Assembly (NCBI GenBank): GCA_001449105.1 | Contig: LNIY01000074.1 | Location: forward strand, 1-64,000 | DNA from: Caulobacter vibrioides | GTDB taxonomy: Bacteria > Pseudomonadota > Alphaproteobacteria > Caulobacterales > Caulobacteraceae | DNA length: 64,000 bases | Direction: 5' to 3' | The notes under the pieces: model-generated | Told to the model about the DNA's origin: nothing | What the model saw: the letters and a program-made list of their open reading frames with translations, nothing else | Database searches by the model: none | Shown here: piece after piece, positions 17,240 to 25,545 of the stretch | How the letters are laid out: each line of letters starts with the position of its first letter | Numbering within the stretch: the first letter of the stretch is position 1 | Program-made: the position numbers and the translations under genes

Positions 17240-18153
17240 TGCGGCGCGGCCTTCCCGGCGCCGTGGCGGTGGTCGCGCTGGTCGCAGGCCTGACGGCCGG
17301 CGGCTTCACGACCGCCGACCCGGCCGGCGTCGAGGCGGCGGCGATCCGCGCCGCGCCGCCAGGCGCCTGCAAGGCCCGGGAAGGTCGCGCTTTCATACCG
17401 GCCGGCGAGGTGTCGCTGGGCGAGGACGGTCCGGGGCGGCCGGGCAGGGCGGTGGCGGTCGAGGGCTTCTGGCTGGATCGCCACGAGGTCACCAATCGCC
17501 AGTTCGCCGCCTTCGTCGACGCCACCGGCTATGTCACCCAGGCCGAGCGCGACGGAGCCTCGGCGGTGTTCGTCCAGCCCGAGCATCTGTCGGGCATGGA
17601 CGATGCGGGCCAATGGTGGAAGCTGGTGCGCAAGGCCAACTGGCGCCGGCCGCACGGCGGCGGAGCCGACGACCTTGCCCATGCCGACGAGCCGGTGGTT
17701 CACGTGGCCTATGCCGACGCGGTCGCCTACGCCCGCTGGGCCGGCGGGCGCCTGCCGACCGAGGCGCAGTGGGAGCGGGCGGCCCGCGGCGACCAGTCAG
17801 GGCCGCGCGCGCCGCAGGCCTGGGCCTATGACGACGACGGCAAGCCGACCGCCAACACCTGGCAGGGCGAGTTCCCGCTGGCTCAGGCGAACGAAGACCA
17901 CTTCACGGGCCTGGCGCCCGTCGGCTGCTTTTCGCCCAACGCTTTTGGCCTGGTCGACATGATCGGCAACGTCTGGGAGTGGACGGCCAGCCCCGCCGGA
18001 ACCTCTGGCGTCGAACGCCTGATCAAGGGCGGCTCGTTCCTCTGCGCCTTCAACTATTGCGCCAACTTCCGCCCCGCCGCCTGGCAGGCGCAGGAGGAGG
18101 GCATCGGGACCTCGCACGTGGGCTTCCGGGTGGCTTACGAAAGGGCGGGGTGA
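17239..18153 (+). CDS. Formylglycine-generating enzyme (SUMF1 type), membrane-anchored or exported
   Basis: A 304-residue FGE-sulfatase domain protein. It converts the CxPxR cysteine of the sulfatase to formylglycine with oxygen. The active-site cysteine pair is intact in GGSFLCAFNYC (Cys269 and Cys274). Family blocks FWLDRHEVTNRQF, RLPTEAQWERAARG, GLVDMIGNVWEWT and a terminal HVGFRV are present. The N-terminus has a hydrophobic export or anchor segment (AVAVVALVAGLTAGG, about 8-22), which suggests periplasmic maturation rather than the cytoplasmic activation seen in many bacteria. It follows the sulfatase with a one-base overlap. Confidence 0.88.
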   Translation: MRRGLPGAVAVVALVAGLTAGGFTTADPAGVEAAAIRAAPPGACKAREGRAFIPAGEVSLGEDGPGRPGRAVAVEGFWLDRHEVTNRQFAAFVDATGYVTQAERDGASAVFVQPEHLSGMDDAGQWWKLVRKANWRRPHGGGADDLAHADEPVVHVAYADAVAYARWAGGRLPTEAQWERAARGDQSGPRAPQAWAYDDDGKPTANTWQGEFPLAQANEDHFTGLAPVGCFSPNAFGLVDMIGNVWEWTASPAGTSGVERLIKGGSFLCAFNYCANFRPAAWQAQEEGIGTSHVGFRVAYERAG

Positions 18154-18170
18154 GTAGCCGCCCCAAAGCG

Positions 18171-18307
18171 CGTCATCCCGGCCGAAGCGAAGCGCAGAGC
18201 CGGGACCCAGGGGCCGCCGCCATGTGGCGGCCGCCGGGCGCTCGATCGACCCACCGAGCCCAGTCCCCTGGGTCCCGGATAACGGCTTCGCCGTTTCCGG
18301 GATGACG
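18171..18307. repeat. Palindromic intergenic repeat, family D copy 2
   Basis: About 137 bases with the same inverted outer arms (CGTCATCCCGG ... CCGGGATGACG) and inner CCGGGACCCAGGGG / CCCCTGGGTCCCGG arms as 12619-12768. It lies between the convergent ends of the FGE and GH43-like genes and may also act as a bidirectional terminator. Confidence 0.85.
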
Positions 18308-18323
18308 ATGAGAGGTTTCGGCG

Positions 18324-19355
18324 CTAGCCGATCAGTTCCCGTGCATCCCCGTCCAGGTCGATGCGCTGCCTGACGATCTCCAGCCGATCCCCCGCGTCGC
18401 GCATCTCGTAGAGCTTGCCGCGAGCGTTCTTGAACGGGCGGTGGACCACCATCATCAGCTGGCCGTCGAAGCGGGTGAACAGCATGCCGTGGCCGCTGTC
18501 GTGGCGGACCAGCGGCGGCAGCTGCTCCCACGGGCCTTCCAGCCGTCCCGTCGTCGAGCGCGCCTGGGACTGGACGTAGCCGTCCTTGTCGTAGCTGGAC
18601 CACAGCATCAGCAGCTGGCCGGTATTCGTCGTGAACAGCTGCGGGCCGTCGGTGACGTAGGCCAGATCGCCCTCGGGCTGCTTCTTGCCGTCGGCCCATG
18701 GCGCCTGGCTGGCGGTGAACAGCGTGCGGGGCGGACCGGCGGCGGCCAGATCGTCACTCAAGGGCAAGGCCTCGATCGCCCCGTCGCCCACCTGCAGCCA
18801 TTCGCGCGAATAGACGTACCAGGGCTTGCCGTCGGGAGCGACGTAGAGCGTGCCGTCCAGGGTCATCAGATCCTTCGGCGCGACCGGCTCGCCGTCGCGA
18901 ACCACGGTGAACGGACCCTCCGGACTGTCGGCGACCGCCAGGATCGTGCCGCGCCGGTAGGGCTTGCGCTTGCCGGCCGGCGGCAGCAGGGCGGCCTCGT
19001 CGTGGAAGGTGGTCAGCAGGAACCAGCGGCCCCGCCATTGATGGACCTCGGGCGCCCAGGCGCCGCCCTTGAACCAGGCGTCGGTGGGCGCCTGGAACAC
19101 GCAGCGCGGCTTTTCCCAATTCAGCAGGTCGCGGCTGACGTACATCATCACGCCCAGGCCCGGCGCGCCGCTGAGCCGCGCGATGTTGGAGGTGTAGAGC
19201 CGATAGAGCCCGGCCTTCTCGTCGGCGACCATGAACGGGTCGTGCAGCGGCATGTTGGGCAGGCGCAGCGTCGGCTCGGCGCGGGCGGCGGCGGGCGACA
19301 GGGCCAGGGCGGCGGCCCCGAGGGCCAGCGCCCGTCGCGAGGTGTCGATGGGCAT
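18324..19355 (-). CDS. GH43-like exported glycosidase
   Basis: A 343-residue family-43-type beta-propeller glycosidase. A twin-arginine signal (SRRALALGAAALAL, cleavage near ARA26) exports it. Probable catalytic base Asp39 is in HDPFMVAD. GAWAPEVHQWRGRWFLL, LDGTLYV (Asp167) and VTDGPQLF (about 234-241) match the later active-site segments of propeller subfamilies that carry DGP in place of EGP. Possible substrates are arabinofuranosyl, galactofuranosyl or related side chains. It is convergent with the FGE gene and is the last gene of the glycan locus; specificity is unproven. Confidence 0.75.
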   Translation of the reverse strand: MPIDTSRRALALGAAALALSPAAARAEPTLRLPNMPLHDPFMVADEKAGLYRLYTSNIARLSGAPGLGVMMYVSRDLLNWEKPRCVFQAPTDAWFKGGAWAPEVHQWRGRWFLLTTFHDEAALLPPAGKRKPYRRGTILAVADSPEGPFTVVRDGEPVAPKDLMTLDGTLYVAPDGKPWYVYSREWLQVGDGAIEALPLSDDLAAAGPPRTLFTASQAPWADGKKQPEGDLAYVTDGPQLFTTNTGQLLMLWSSYDKDGYVQSQARSTTGRLEGPWEQLPPLVRHDSGHGMLFTRFDGQLMMVVHRPFKNARGKLYEMRDAGDRLEIVRQRIDLDGDARELIG

Positions 19356-19565
19356 GCTTCCTCCGGGCGACGCGTTACGAAGCGCGATCTAGGAAGACAT
19401 GGCGGCGCTTTGCAACGGCGAGGGCAGGGGGCAAGCTGTCGGCGTTGTCGCGGTGTGCGGCAAAGGTCGTGCTGGCCTATCGGTGTTTTAGGGCATAAAC
19501 CTCGGCCGATAACGAAGCATGCGACAGAGGCTGGCCTAAAACAGCCTCGCCCTAGGAGGAACGCG
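19356..19565. promoter_or_regulatory. Divergent promoter region, GH43-like gene / carboxylase
   Basis: A 210-base gap separating the accessory locus from the core genome. The right end carries AGGAGG seven bases before a TTG, which decides the carboxylase start. The AT-rich GGTGTTTTAGGGCATAAACC segment (around 19482) could be part of the carboxylase promoter. Nothing else was recognised. Confidence 0.3.
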
Positions 19566-21533
19566 TTGATCGAGTCGGTTCTGATCGCCAATCGCGGCGA
19601 GATCGCGCGCCGGATCATCCGCACCGCGCGCGAGATGGGCGTGCGCACGATCGCCGTCCACTCGGAGGCCGACACCAACGCCCCGTTCGTGATGGAGGCC
19701 GACATGGCCATCCTGATCGGCGGCTCGCCGGCCCGCGAAAGCTATCTCGACCCCGCCAAGATCCTGGCCGCCGCCCGCCAGACCGGCGCCGAGGCGATCC
19801 ACCCCGGCTACGGCTTTCTCTCGGAGAACGCCGACTTCGCCCAGGCCGTGACAGACGCTGGCCTCGTCTGGATCGGCCCGCCGCCGTCGGCCATCCGCGC
19901 CATGGGCCTGAAGGACGCCGCCAAGAAGCTCATGATCCAGGCTGGCGTGCCGACCACGCCCGGCTACCTGGGCGACGACCAGTCGGTCGAACGGCTGACC
20001 GTCGAGGCCGGAAAGATCGGCTTCCCTGTGCTGATCAAGGCCGTGGCCGGCGGCGGCGGCAAGGGCATGCGCAAGGTCGATCGCGCGGAAGACTTCGTCG
20101 AGGCCCTGGGCTCGTGCCGCCGCGAGGCCGCCGCCAGCTTCGGCGACGACCGCGTGCTGCTGGAGAAGTGGGTCACCCGCCCGCGCCACATCGAGGTGCA
20201 GGTGTTCGGCGACCAGTTCGGCGACGTCGTCCACCTGTTCGAGCGCGACTGCTCGCTGCAGCGCCGCCACCAGAAGGTAATCGAGGAGGCCCCGGCCCCC
20301 GGCATGGACGAGGAGACCCGCGAGGCGGTGTGCGGCGCGGCGGTGCGCGCGGCCCAGGCCGTCGGCTATGTGGGCGCGGGCACTGTGGAGTTCATCGCCG
20401 ACGCCAGCGAGGGCCTGCGCGCCGACCGCATCTGGTTCATGGAGATGAACACCCGCCTGCAGGTCGAGCATCCGGTCACCGAGATGGTCACCGGCCAGGA
20501 CCTGGTCGAATGGCAGTTGCGCGTCGCCTCGGGCGAGCCCCTGCCGCTGGCCCAGGACGAGATCGAGCTGCAGGGCTGGGCCATGGAGGCGCGCCTCTAC
20601 GCCGAGAACCCGGCGACCGGCTTCCTGCCGTCGACCGGTCCGCTGAAGCATTTTCGCCTGCCGGAAGGCGACGTCCGCGTCGACAGCGCGGTCGAGGAGG
20701 GCGGCGAGGTCACCGCCTTCTACGACCCGATGATCGCCAAGCTGATCGCCCACGGCGTCGACCGCGAGGACGCGGCCCATCGGCTGGCCGAGGCCTGCAA
20801 GCTGGTCGAGGTCTATCCGGTCAAGACCAACGCCGCCTTCCTGGCCGCCTGCGCCAGCCATCCCGACTTCGTCGAGGGGGCGATCGACACCGGCTTCATC
20901 GCCGCGCGGCTGGACGAGCTGACCGAGCGGACGTTCAGCGACGCTCCGACCCTGGCGGCGATCGGCCAGCGGCTCGAGACCTTCATGGCCGCCGACCAGC
21001 CCAAGGCCGATCCCTGGGCCAGCGCACCCTCGCGCCTGCTGGGCTTCCGCATGGGCGCGCCGCGCGCGGCCATGAACCTGCCGCTGACGGTGGACGGCGC
21101 CCGGACGCCGCTGCGCGTGGGCCTGGTGACCGGGGCCGGCGACGACTGGTCGTGGGACATCACCGTCGAGGACGGCCGGCCGCTGGACGACGTCGACGTG
21201 CTGCCCGGCGTCTACGGCCGCGATCCGCTCTACGTGTTCGAGGGCGGCGACGTGCGCGAGTTCGACTTCGCGCCCCAGGTCGGCGGCGGCGCCCATGGCG
21301 CGGCGTCGGATGGCGCGATCCTGTCGCCGATGCCGGGCAAGGTGGTGTCGGTGGCGGTGCAGGCCGGCCAGGCGGTCACCAAGGGCCAGACCCTGCTGGT
21401 GCTGGAAGCCATGAAGATGGAGCACGCCCTGGCCGCCCCCTTCGACGGCGTGGTCGGCGAGCTGTCTGCCGTGGCCGGCGGCCAGGTGGCCGAAGGCGTG
21501 GTGCTGGCGCGGCTGGAGGCGTCGGAGCACTAA
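19566..21533 (+). CDS. Biotin-dependent acyl-CoA carboxylase alpha subunit (methylcrotonyl/propionyl type)
   Basis: A 655-residue protein with an N-terminal biotin carboxylase (IANRGEIARRIIRTA, ATP-grasp loop GGGGKGMR, MEMNTRLQVEHPVTE), a linker domain, and a C-terminal biotinyl domain with EAMKMEH whose Lys is biotinylated. It partners a carboxyltransferase beta subunit not in this window. The length and architecture fit methylcrotonyl-CoA carboxylase alpha; a propionyl- or acetyl-CoA substrate is possible. The start is TTG at 19566 because AGGAGG lies seven bases upstream and the protein then opens LIESVLIANRGEIA. Confidence 0.88.
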   Translation: MIESVLIANRGEIARRIIRTAREMGVRTIAVHSEADTNAPFVMEADMAILIGGSPARESYLDPAKILAAARQTGAEAIHPGYGFLSENADFAQAVTDAGLVWIGPPPSAIRAMGLKDAAKKLMIQAGVPTTPGYLGDDQSVERLTVEAGKIGFPVLIKAVAGGGGKGMRKVDRAEDFVEALGSCRREAAASFGDDRVLLEKWVTRPRHIEVQVFGDQFGDVVHLFERDCSLQRRHQKVIEEAPAPGMDEETREAVCGAAVRAAQAVGYVGAGTVEFIADASEGLRADRIWFMEMNTRLQVEHPVTEMVTGQDLVEWQLRVASGEPLPLAQDEIELQGWAMEARLYAENPATGFLPSTGPLKHFRLPEGDVRVDSAVEEGGEVTAFYDPMIAKLIAHGVDREDAAHRLAEACKLVEVYPVKTNAAFLAACASHPDFVEGAIDTGFIAARLDELTERTFSDAPTLAAIGQRLETFMAADQPKADPWASAPSRLLGFRMGAPRAAMNLPLTVDGARTPLRVGLVTGAGDDWSWDITVEDGRPLDDVDVLPGVYGRDPLYVFEGGDVREFDFAPQVGGGAHGAASDGAILSPMPGKVVSVAVQAGQAVTKGQTLLVLEAMKMEHALAAPFDGVVGELSAVAGGQVAEGVVLARLEASEH

Positions 21534-21536
21534 TCT

Positions 21537-21570
21537 CCGTAAAATCCCCGCTTTCGCGGGGATTTTACGG
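21537..21570. terminator. Bidirectional terminator with CCCCGC repeat core
   Basis: A perfect 15-bp inverted repeat, CCGTAAAATCCCCGC / GCGGGGATTTTACGG, around a TTTC loop. AT-rich outer arms give U-tracts in both directions. It lies between convergent genes, four bases after the carboxylase stop. The core CCCCGC...GCGGGG resembles the family A intergenic repeats. Confidence 0.8.
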
Positions 21571-21582
21571 GTAACTTATCGG

Positions 21583-22887
21583 CTAAGCCGGCGCCCTCGC
21601 CAGCTCGCCGCTGTCCTCGTCCTCGCTCTCGTCGAGCGCCCCGAGCTCGCCCCGGGCCCGCGCCGCCTTGCCGTACAGCAGCTCGAACAGCGGGCTGGCC
21701 ATCAGGGTGGTGACGATCGCCATCAGCACCAGCATCGAGAACAGCGCCGGGCCGATGATGCCCTTCTGCAGGCCGATGTTGATGATGATCAGCTCCATCA
21801 GGCCGCGGGCGTTCATCAGGGCGCCGATGCCGCAGGCGGTGGCGTTGTCCTGGCCGGTCAGGCGCGCGGCGGCCCAGCAGGCGCCGCCCTTGGCCAGGAT
21901 CGAGCCGGCCAGGATCACCAGGGTCACGGCGACCAGGCCGAAGCTGTTGACCATGGTCAGCTGGGTGTGCAGCCCCGAGAAGGTGAAGAACATCGGCAGC
22001 AGCAGCACGACCGCGAACGGCTCCAGCTGCTTCTTGACCTCGCGGCTCAGCACGCCGCGCGGCAGCACCGTGCCCAGGATGAAGCCGCCGAACACCGCGT
22101 GGATGCCCACCGCGTCCATCGCCCAGGCGGACAGCGCGAACAGCATGACCACGACGCCCAGCATGTTGGGCGTGACCTTGCCCTCGCGCTCGGCCCAGCG
22201 GCCTAGCGGCGCCAGCAGCTTGGGGCCCAAGGTCAGCATGAAGGCCACGAAGAGCAGGCCCCCGACGATGGCCTTGACCGCCACGGCCGGGCCGCCGCCG
22301 AAGGTGGCCAGCACGATGGCCAGCACCGTCCAGGCGCCGGCGTCGTCGATGGCCCCCGCCGACAGCGACAGCGTGCCCAGCGGCGTCTTCGACAGGCCCC
22401 GCTCGTGGATGATGCGGGCCAGCATCGGGAAGGCGGTGATCGAGATCGCCGCGCCCATGAACAGCGTGGCCTGGAAGGTGTCGATGCCCTTGCCGAACAG
22501 GCCCAGGTGCAGCAGCCACGGCGCGATGGCCACGGCCACCAGGAACGGCGCGGCCATTCCCGACAGCGACACGGCCGCCGCGCTCTTGGCGTTGCTCTTG
22601 AAGTGCTCGGCCTGGAAGCCGAGGCCGACCAGGAACATGTAGAGGCCCACGCCCAGCTGGGCGCCGACATAGAGGACGCTCTTGGAGTCCTTGGGGAACA
22701 GCATGTGCTGCAGGTCGGGCGCCAGCAGGCCGAACAGCGACGGCCCCAGCAGCACCCCGGCGATCATCTCGCCCACGACCTGGGGCTGGCCCAGATACTT
22801 CTTGGCGAGCCAGCCGACCAGCCGGCTGATCGCGATGATCACGAACATCTGCAAAAAGAAGACAACGCTGAGCTCAGCCGCCGTCAT
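21583..22887 (-). CDS. CPA2-family monovalent cation:proton antiporter (Kef/NapA type)
   Basis: A 434-residue inner-membrane protein with about 12-13 hydrophobic segments and no RCK/TrkA-N regulatory domain. CPA2 features include GEMIAGVLLGPSLFG, the discontinuous helix region AGAIDDAGAWTVL with the two ion-site aspartates, and MNARGLMELIIINIG. It likely exchanges Na+ or K+ for protons. The ATG at 22887 is chosen over the GTG at 22893 because GGGGGA then lies at a normal distance. The C-terminus is acidic (DESEDEDSGE). Confidence 0.82.
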   Translation of the reverse strand: MTAAELSVVFFLQMFVIIAISRLVGWLAKKYLGQPQVVGEMIAGVLLGPSLFGLLAPDLQHMLFPKDSKSVLYVGAQLGVGLYMFLVGLGFQAEHFKSNAKSAAAVSLSGMAAPFLVAVAIAPWLLHLGLFGKGIDTFQATLFMGAAISITAFPMLARIIHERGLSKTPLGTLSLSAGAIDDAGAWTVLAIVLATFGGGPAVAVKAIVGGLLFVAFMLTLGPKLLAPLGRWAEREGKVTPNMLGVVVMLFALSAWAMDAVGIHAVFGGFILGTVLPRGVLSREVKKQLEPFAVVLLLPMFFTFSGLHTQLTMVNSFGLVAVTLVILAGSILAKGGACWAAARLTGQDNATACGIGALMNARGLMELIIINIGLQKGIIGPALFSMLVLMAIVTTLMASPLFELLYGKAARARGELGALDESEDEDSGELARAPA

Positions 22888-23052
22888 GGTCACGTCCCCC
22901 GAAATCGCGCCGTCCTCGACGGTCGCCGTCTCTTCCCTGAGACTCCGATATCACCGGTTCGGGACCTGACCTAGGGGTTACATGATAGCGTTGTCACTTC
23001 GTCGCCGAGCGTCGGCGCTTGCGCCGGGACCGGAGCGCGCTAAATCGGCTCC

Positions 23053-23451
23053 ATGGCTCTGCACATGATCAAGCTGGTCGTCGGCTGCGACACGATCGAC
23101 GACCTCGTCGCCTGGCACAAGGAAGGCCATCCGTGGGTGATGCATACCCGGATGACGCCCAAGCGGATCGACGAGATCCTCGACGGGGGCTCGCTGTACC
23201 GGGTGTTCAAGGGCCAGGTGCTGTGCCGCCAGACCATCCTGGCCGTCGACACGGTGGGCGAGGGGCAGAACGCCCGCTGCGAGGTGAGCGTCGACCCGAC
23301 CATCGTGCGCGTCGCGCCGCAGCCGCGCCGGGCCTTCCAGGGATGGCGCTATCTCAAGCCCGAGGACGCGCCGCCGGACCTGACCGAGGGCGAGGCCGCC
23401 GACATGCCGCCGGAACTGGCTCGCCAGTTGCGGGAGCTGGGCGCCTGGTGA
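23053..23451 (+). CDS. DUF1489-family protein
   Basis: A 132-residue cytoplasmic protein recognised as DUF1489, widespread in alphaproteobacteria and without assigned function. Characteristic stretches are MIKLVVGCDTIDDL, WVMHTRMTPKR and FQGWRYLKPEDAPPDL. No catalytic motif or membrane segment is seen. The ATG at 23053 or 23065 may be used. It stands alone on the plus strand beside panC. Confidence 0.8.
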   Translation: MALHMIKLVVGCDTIDDLVAWHKEGHPWVMHTRMTPKRIDEILDGGSLYRVFKGQVLCRQTILAVDTVGEGQNARCEVSVDPTIVRVAPQPRRAFQGWRYLKPEDAPPDLTEGEAADMPPELARQLRELGAW

Positions 23452-23518
23452 TCGCTTAGCGGATCGTCAACCCAAGAGTGTGAAGCTTTCCGCTCGACCT
23501 TCTTAGGGGAGAGCGAAG

Positions 23519-23608
23519 ATGCGACTGGCCTATATGGCGCTCGGCATGGGTCTGCTGTTCCTGGCGATGGTGATCGCCGTCGGCATATCCCTGCTGGCGA
23601 AAGGGTAG
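23519..23608 (+). CDS. Small single-pass membrane protein (29 aa)
   Basis: An open frame of 29 codons with AGGGGAGAG upstream of its ATG. It is almost entirely one hydrophobic helix (MRLAYMALGMGLLFLAMVIA through VGISLLAKG) with Arg2 and Lys28 at the ends. No homologue is recognised. Good ribosome site, third-position GC bias and a full transmembrane helix argue that it is translated. It lies 67 bases after the DUF1489 gene and could share its transcript. Confidence 0.5.
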   Translation: MRLAYMALGMGLLFLAMVIAVGISLLAKG

Positions 23609-23632
23609 GGCGCCAGCTCGGGCGCCGCCCAT

Positions 23633-24481
23633 TCAAGCGCCCATGTTGTCGATCAGGCGGGTCTTGCCCAGCCAGGCGGCCGCCAGCAGGCGCGCCTTCG
23701 CGCCGTTGAGCGCGTCCGGCCCCAGGCGCGACAGGTCGTCGGCGTCGCGGAAGTCGAAATAGTCCACCTGACGGAAGCCGGCGGCGGCCAGGGCGGCCTT
23801 GCCGGCGGCCTCGGCCGTCTCGATGCGCTCGCCGGCCTGGACGGCGGCGATGGCGGCCTTCATGGCGTCGGGCAGGGCCACGGCGGCGGCGCGCTCCTGC
23901 GCCGACAGGTAGGCGTTGCGCGAGGACAGGGCCAGGCCGTCCTCGGCCCTTGCGGTCGGCGCGCCGACGATCTCGACGGGCAAATCAAGGTCGCGGGTCA
24001 CGCGGCGGATGACCTGAAGCTGCTGGTAGTCCTTCTCGCCGAAGACGGCGATGTCGGGCTGCGCCTGGATCAGCAGCTTGGTGACCACGGTGGCGACGCC
24101 GCCGAAGAACTGCGGGCGGGCCGCGCCCTCCAGCGGTTCGGAAACGCCGGTCAGGTTGATCGTGGTCGAGAAGCCCTGCGGATACATCTCGGCCGCGTTC
24201 GGGGCGAACAGCAGGTCGCAGCCGGCGCTTTCCAGCAGCTCGGCGTCGCGGGCCTCGCCGCGCGGATAGGCGTCGAAGTCCTCGTGCGGGGCGAACTGCT
24301 TGGGGTTGACGAAGACGCTGGCGACCGTGCGCTTGACCTTGGTCTGGGCCAGGCGGACCAGCGACAGGTGACCCTCGTGCAGCGCGCCCATGGTCGGGAT
24401 CAGGCCCACCTGCTCGCCGGCGGCCTTCCAGGCGCGGACCTGCTCACGCAATTCGGCGACGGTGCGGACGATACGGGTCAT
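23633..24481 (-). CDS. panC: Pantothenate synthetase
   Basis: A 282-residue PanC. It condenses pantoate and beta-alanine with ATP to form pantothenate in coenzyme A synthesis. The nucleotide site shows PTMGALHEGH (29-38, HxGH type), and the later block ALSSRNAYLS matches the KMSKS-like loop. VASVFVNPKQFAPHEDFDAY and VFGEKDYQQLQV are family signatures. The ATG at 24481 matches the usual start MTRIVRTVAELR; longer in-frame extensions lack these features. It is divergent from mipZ. Confidence 0.93.
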   Translation of the reverse strand: MTRIVRTVAELREQVRAWKAAGEQVGLIPTMGALHEGHLSLVRLAQTKVKRTVASVFVNPKQFAPHEDFDAYPRGEARDAELLESAGCDLLFAPNAAEMYPQGFSTTINLTGVSEPLEGAARPQFFGGVATVVTKLLIQAQPDIAVFGEKDYQQLQVIRRVTRDLDLPVEIVGAPTARAEDGLALSSRNAYLSAQERAAAVALPDAMKAAIAAVQAGERIETAEAAGKAALAAAGFRQVDYFDFRDADDLSRLGPDALNGAKARLLAAAWLGKTRLIDNMGA

Positions 24482-24684
24482 GTCGGGGGACTCTGCTGCG
24501 GCGCAAAAAACGAGCGTTCGGACGCGCGGCTTATGGCCGATATGGGACATCGGGTCCACCTGCGACACCGAGTCTGTGGACGCCGGGCGCCATAAGATTG
24601 ACGCTAGGAGCGCGCAGGGCGTTTCATGCGCGTTAAGATTTTGGTTAGATTCGCCCGAGTCGGGCGGAACGAAGGATGAAGCCT
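24482..24684 (+). promoter_or_regulatory. panC/mipZ divergent promoter region
   Basis: A 203-base gap. About 40 bases before the mipZ start is an AT-rich run with GTTAAG and GTTAGA repeats (24632-24649) that could hold a promoter element. GAAGGA about eight bases upstream supports the ATG at 24685. No standard CtrA box with a 7-base spacer was found. Confidence 0.3.
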
Positions 24685-25521
24685 ATGGCCGAAACGCGCG
24701 TGATCGTCGTCGGCAACGAAAAGGGCGGGGCCGGCAAGTCCACCATCGCTATGCACCTCATGACGTCGCTGCTGTACGGCGGCGCCCGGGTGGCGATCAT
24801 GGACCTGGACCTGCGCCAGTGCACCAGCATGCGGTTCTGCGAGAACCGCGCGGCCTGGCTGGCCGGCAACGACGTCAAGCTGCCGATGCCGCAGACCTTC
24901 CGTCTCAGCGACGACGACATCGCCCTGGCCGCCGGATCCGAGGCCGAGCAGGTCGCCGCCTTCGAGAAGGCGTTCCTGGCCGCGCGCGAGGTCGCCGACT
25001 TCGTGCTGATCGACACCCCCGGGGGCGACACCCAGATCACGCGCATGGCCCACGGCCTGGCCGACCTGATCGTCACCCCGATGAACGACAGCTTCGTCGA
25101 TTTCGACATGCTGGGCCATGTCGACCCGGTGACCATGGAGCTGCAGAAGCCCAGCCTCTATTCCCAGACGGTGTGGGAGGCCCGTAAGGCCCGCGCCATG
25201 GCCGGCCAGCGCCAGCCGCTGGACTGGGTGGTGCTGCGCAACCGCCTGGCCACCACCGAGGCCCGTAACCGCAAGCGCCTGGAAGACCGCCTGACGGCCC
25301 TGGCCAAGCGGGTCGGCTTCCGCATGGGTCCCGGCCTGCGCGACCGCGTGATCTATCGCGAGCTGTTCCCGTTCGGCCTGACCATCGCCGACCTGTCGAC
25401 CCAGGTGCGCCCGGTGCCGGTGTCTCTGCAGCATCTGGCCGCGCGCCAGGAACTGCGGGCCCTGATGCACTCGCTTGGCCTCTCGGCCTTCTCGGGCGAA
25501 ACTCTGCTCGCCGCCCAGTAA
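24685..25521 (+). CDS. mipZ: MipZ, division-plane positioning ATPase
   Basis: A 278-residue ParA/MinD-type P-loop ATPase. It forms a bipolar gradient through ParB and DNA binding and inhibits FtsZ polymerisation away from midcell. The opening AETRVIVVGNEKGGAGKST carries the deviant Walker A with signature Lys13. DTPGGD is the Walker B/switch region, and NDSFVDFDMLG plus VVLRNRLATTEARNRKRLED are MipZ-specific. The tail after VIYRELFPFGLTIADL is less familiar. Start at 24685 rather than the ATG at 24676 by ribosome-site spacing. The J-protein gene follows at 24 bases. Confidence 0.96.
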   Translation: MAETRVIVVGNEKGGAGKSTIAMHLMTSLLYGGARVAIMDLDLRQCTSMRFCENRAAWLAGNDVKLPMPQTFRLSDDDIALAAGSEAEQVAAFEKAFLAAREVADFVLIDTPGGDTQITRMAHGLADLIVTPMNDSFVDFDMLGHVDPVTMELQKPSLYSQTVWEARKARAMAGQRQPLDWVVLRNRLATTEARNRKRLEDRLTALAKRVGFRMGPGLRDRVIYRELFPFGLTIADLSTQVRPVPVSLQHLAARQELRALMHSLGLSAFSGETLLAAQ

Positions 25522-25545
25522 GTCGGGGCGGCGGCGGGTCCGCGC

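Noticed and set aside
18620-18660. Loss of the GH43 catalytic glutamate (VTDGP in place of EGP)
   Set aside because: DGP is typical of some propeller subfamilies, so it is not good evidence for an inactive enzyme.
341-19355. Prophage or transposon carrying the fucose genes
   Set aside because: No integrase, transposase, phage gene or flanking direct repeat was seen; only the gene content suggests transfer.
19536-21530. Long open frame antisense to the carboxylase gene, and similar frames opposite most genes
   Set aside because: High third-position GC keeps antisense frames open. The predicted proteins are Arg/Gly/His-rich without domains and overlap clearly recognised genes.
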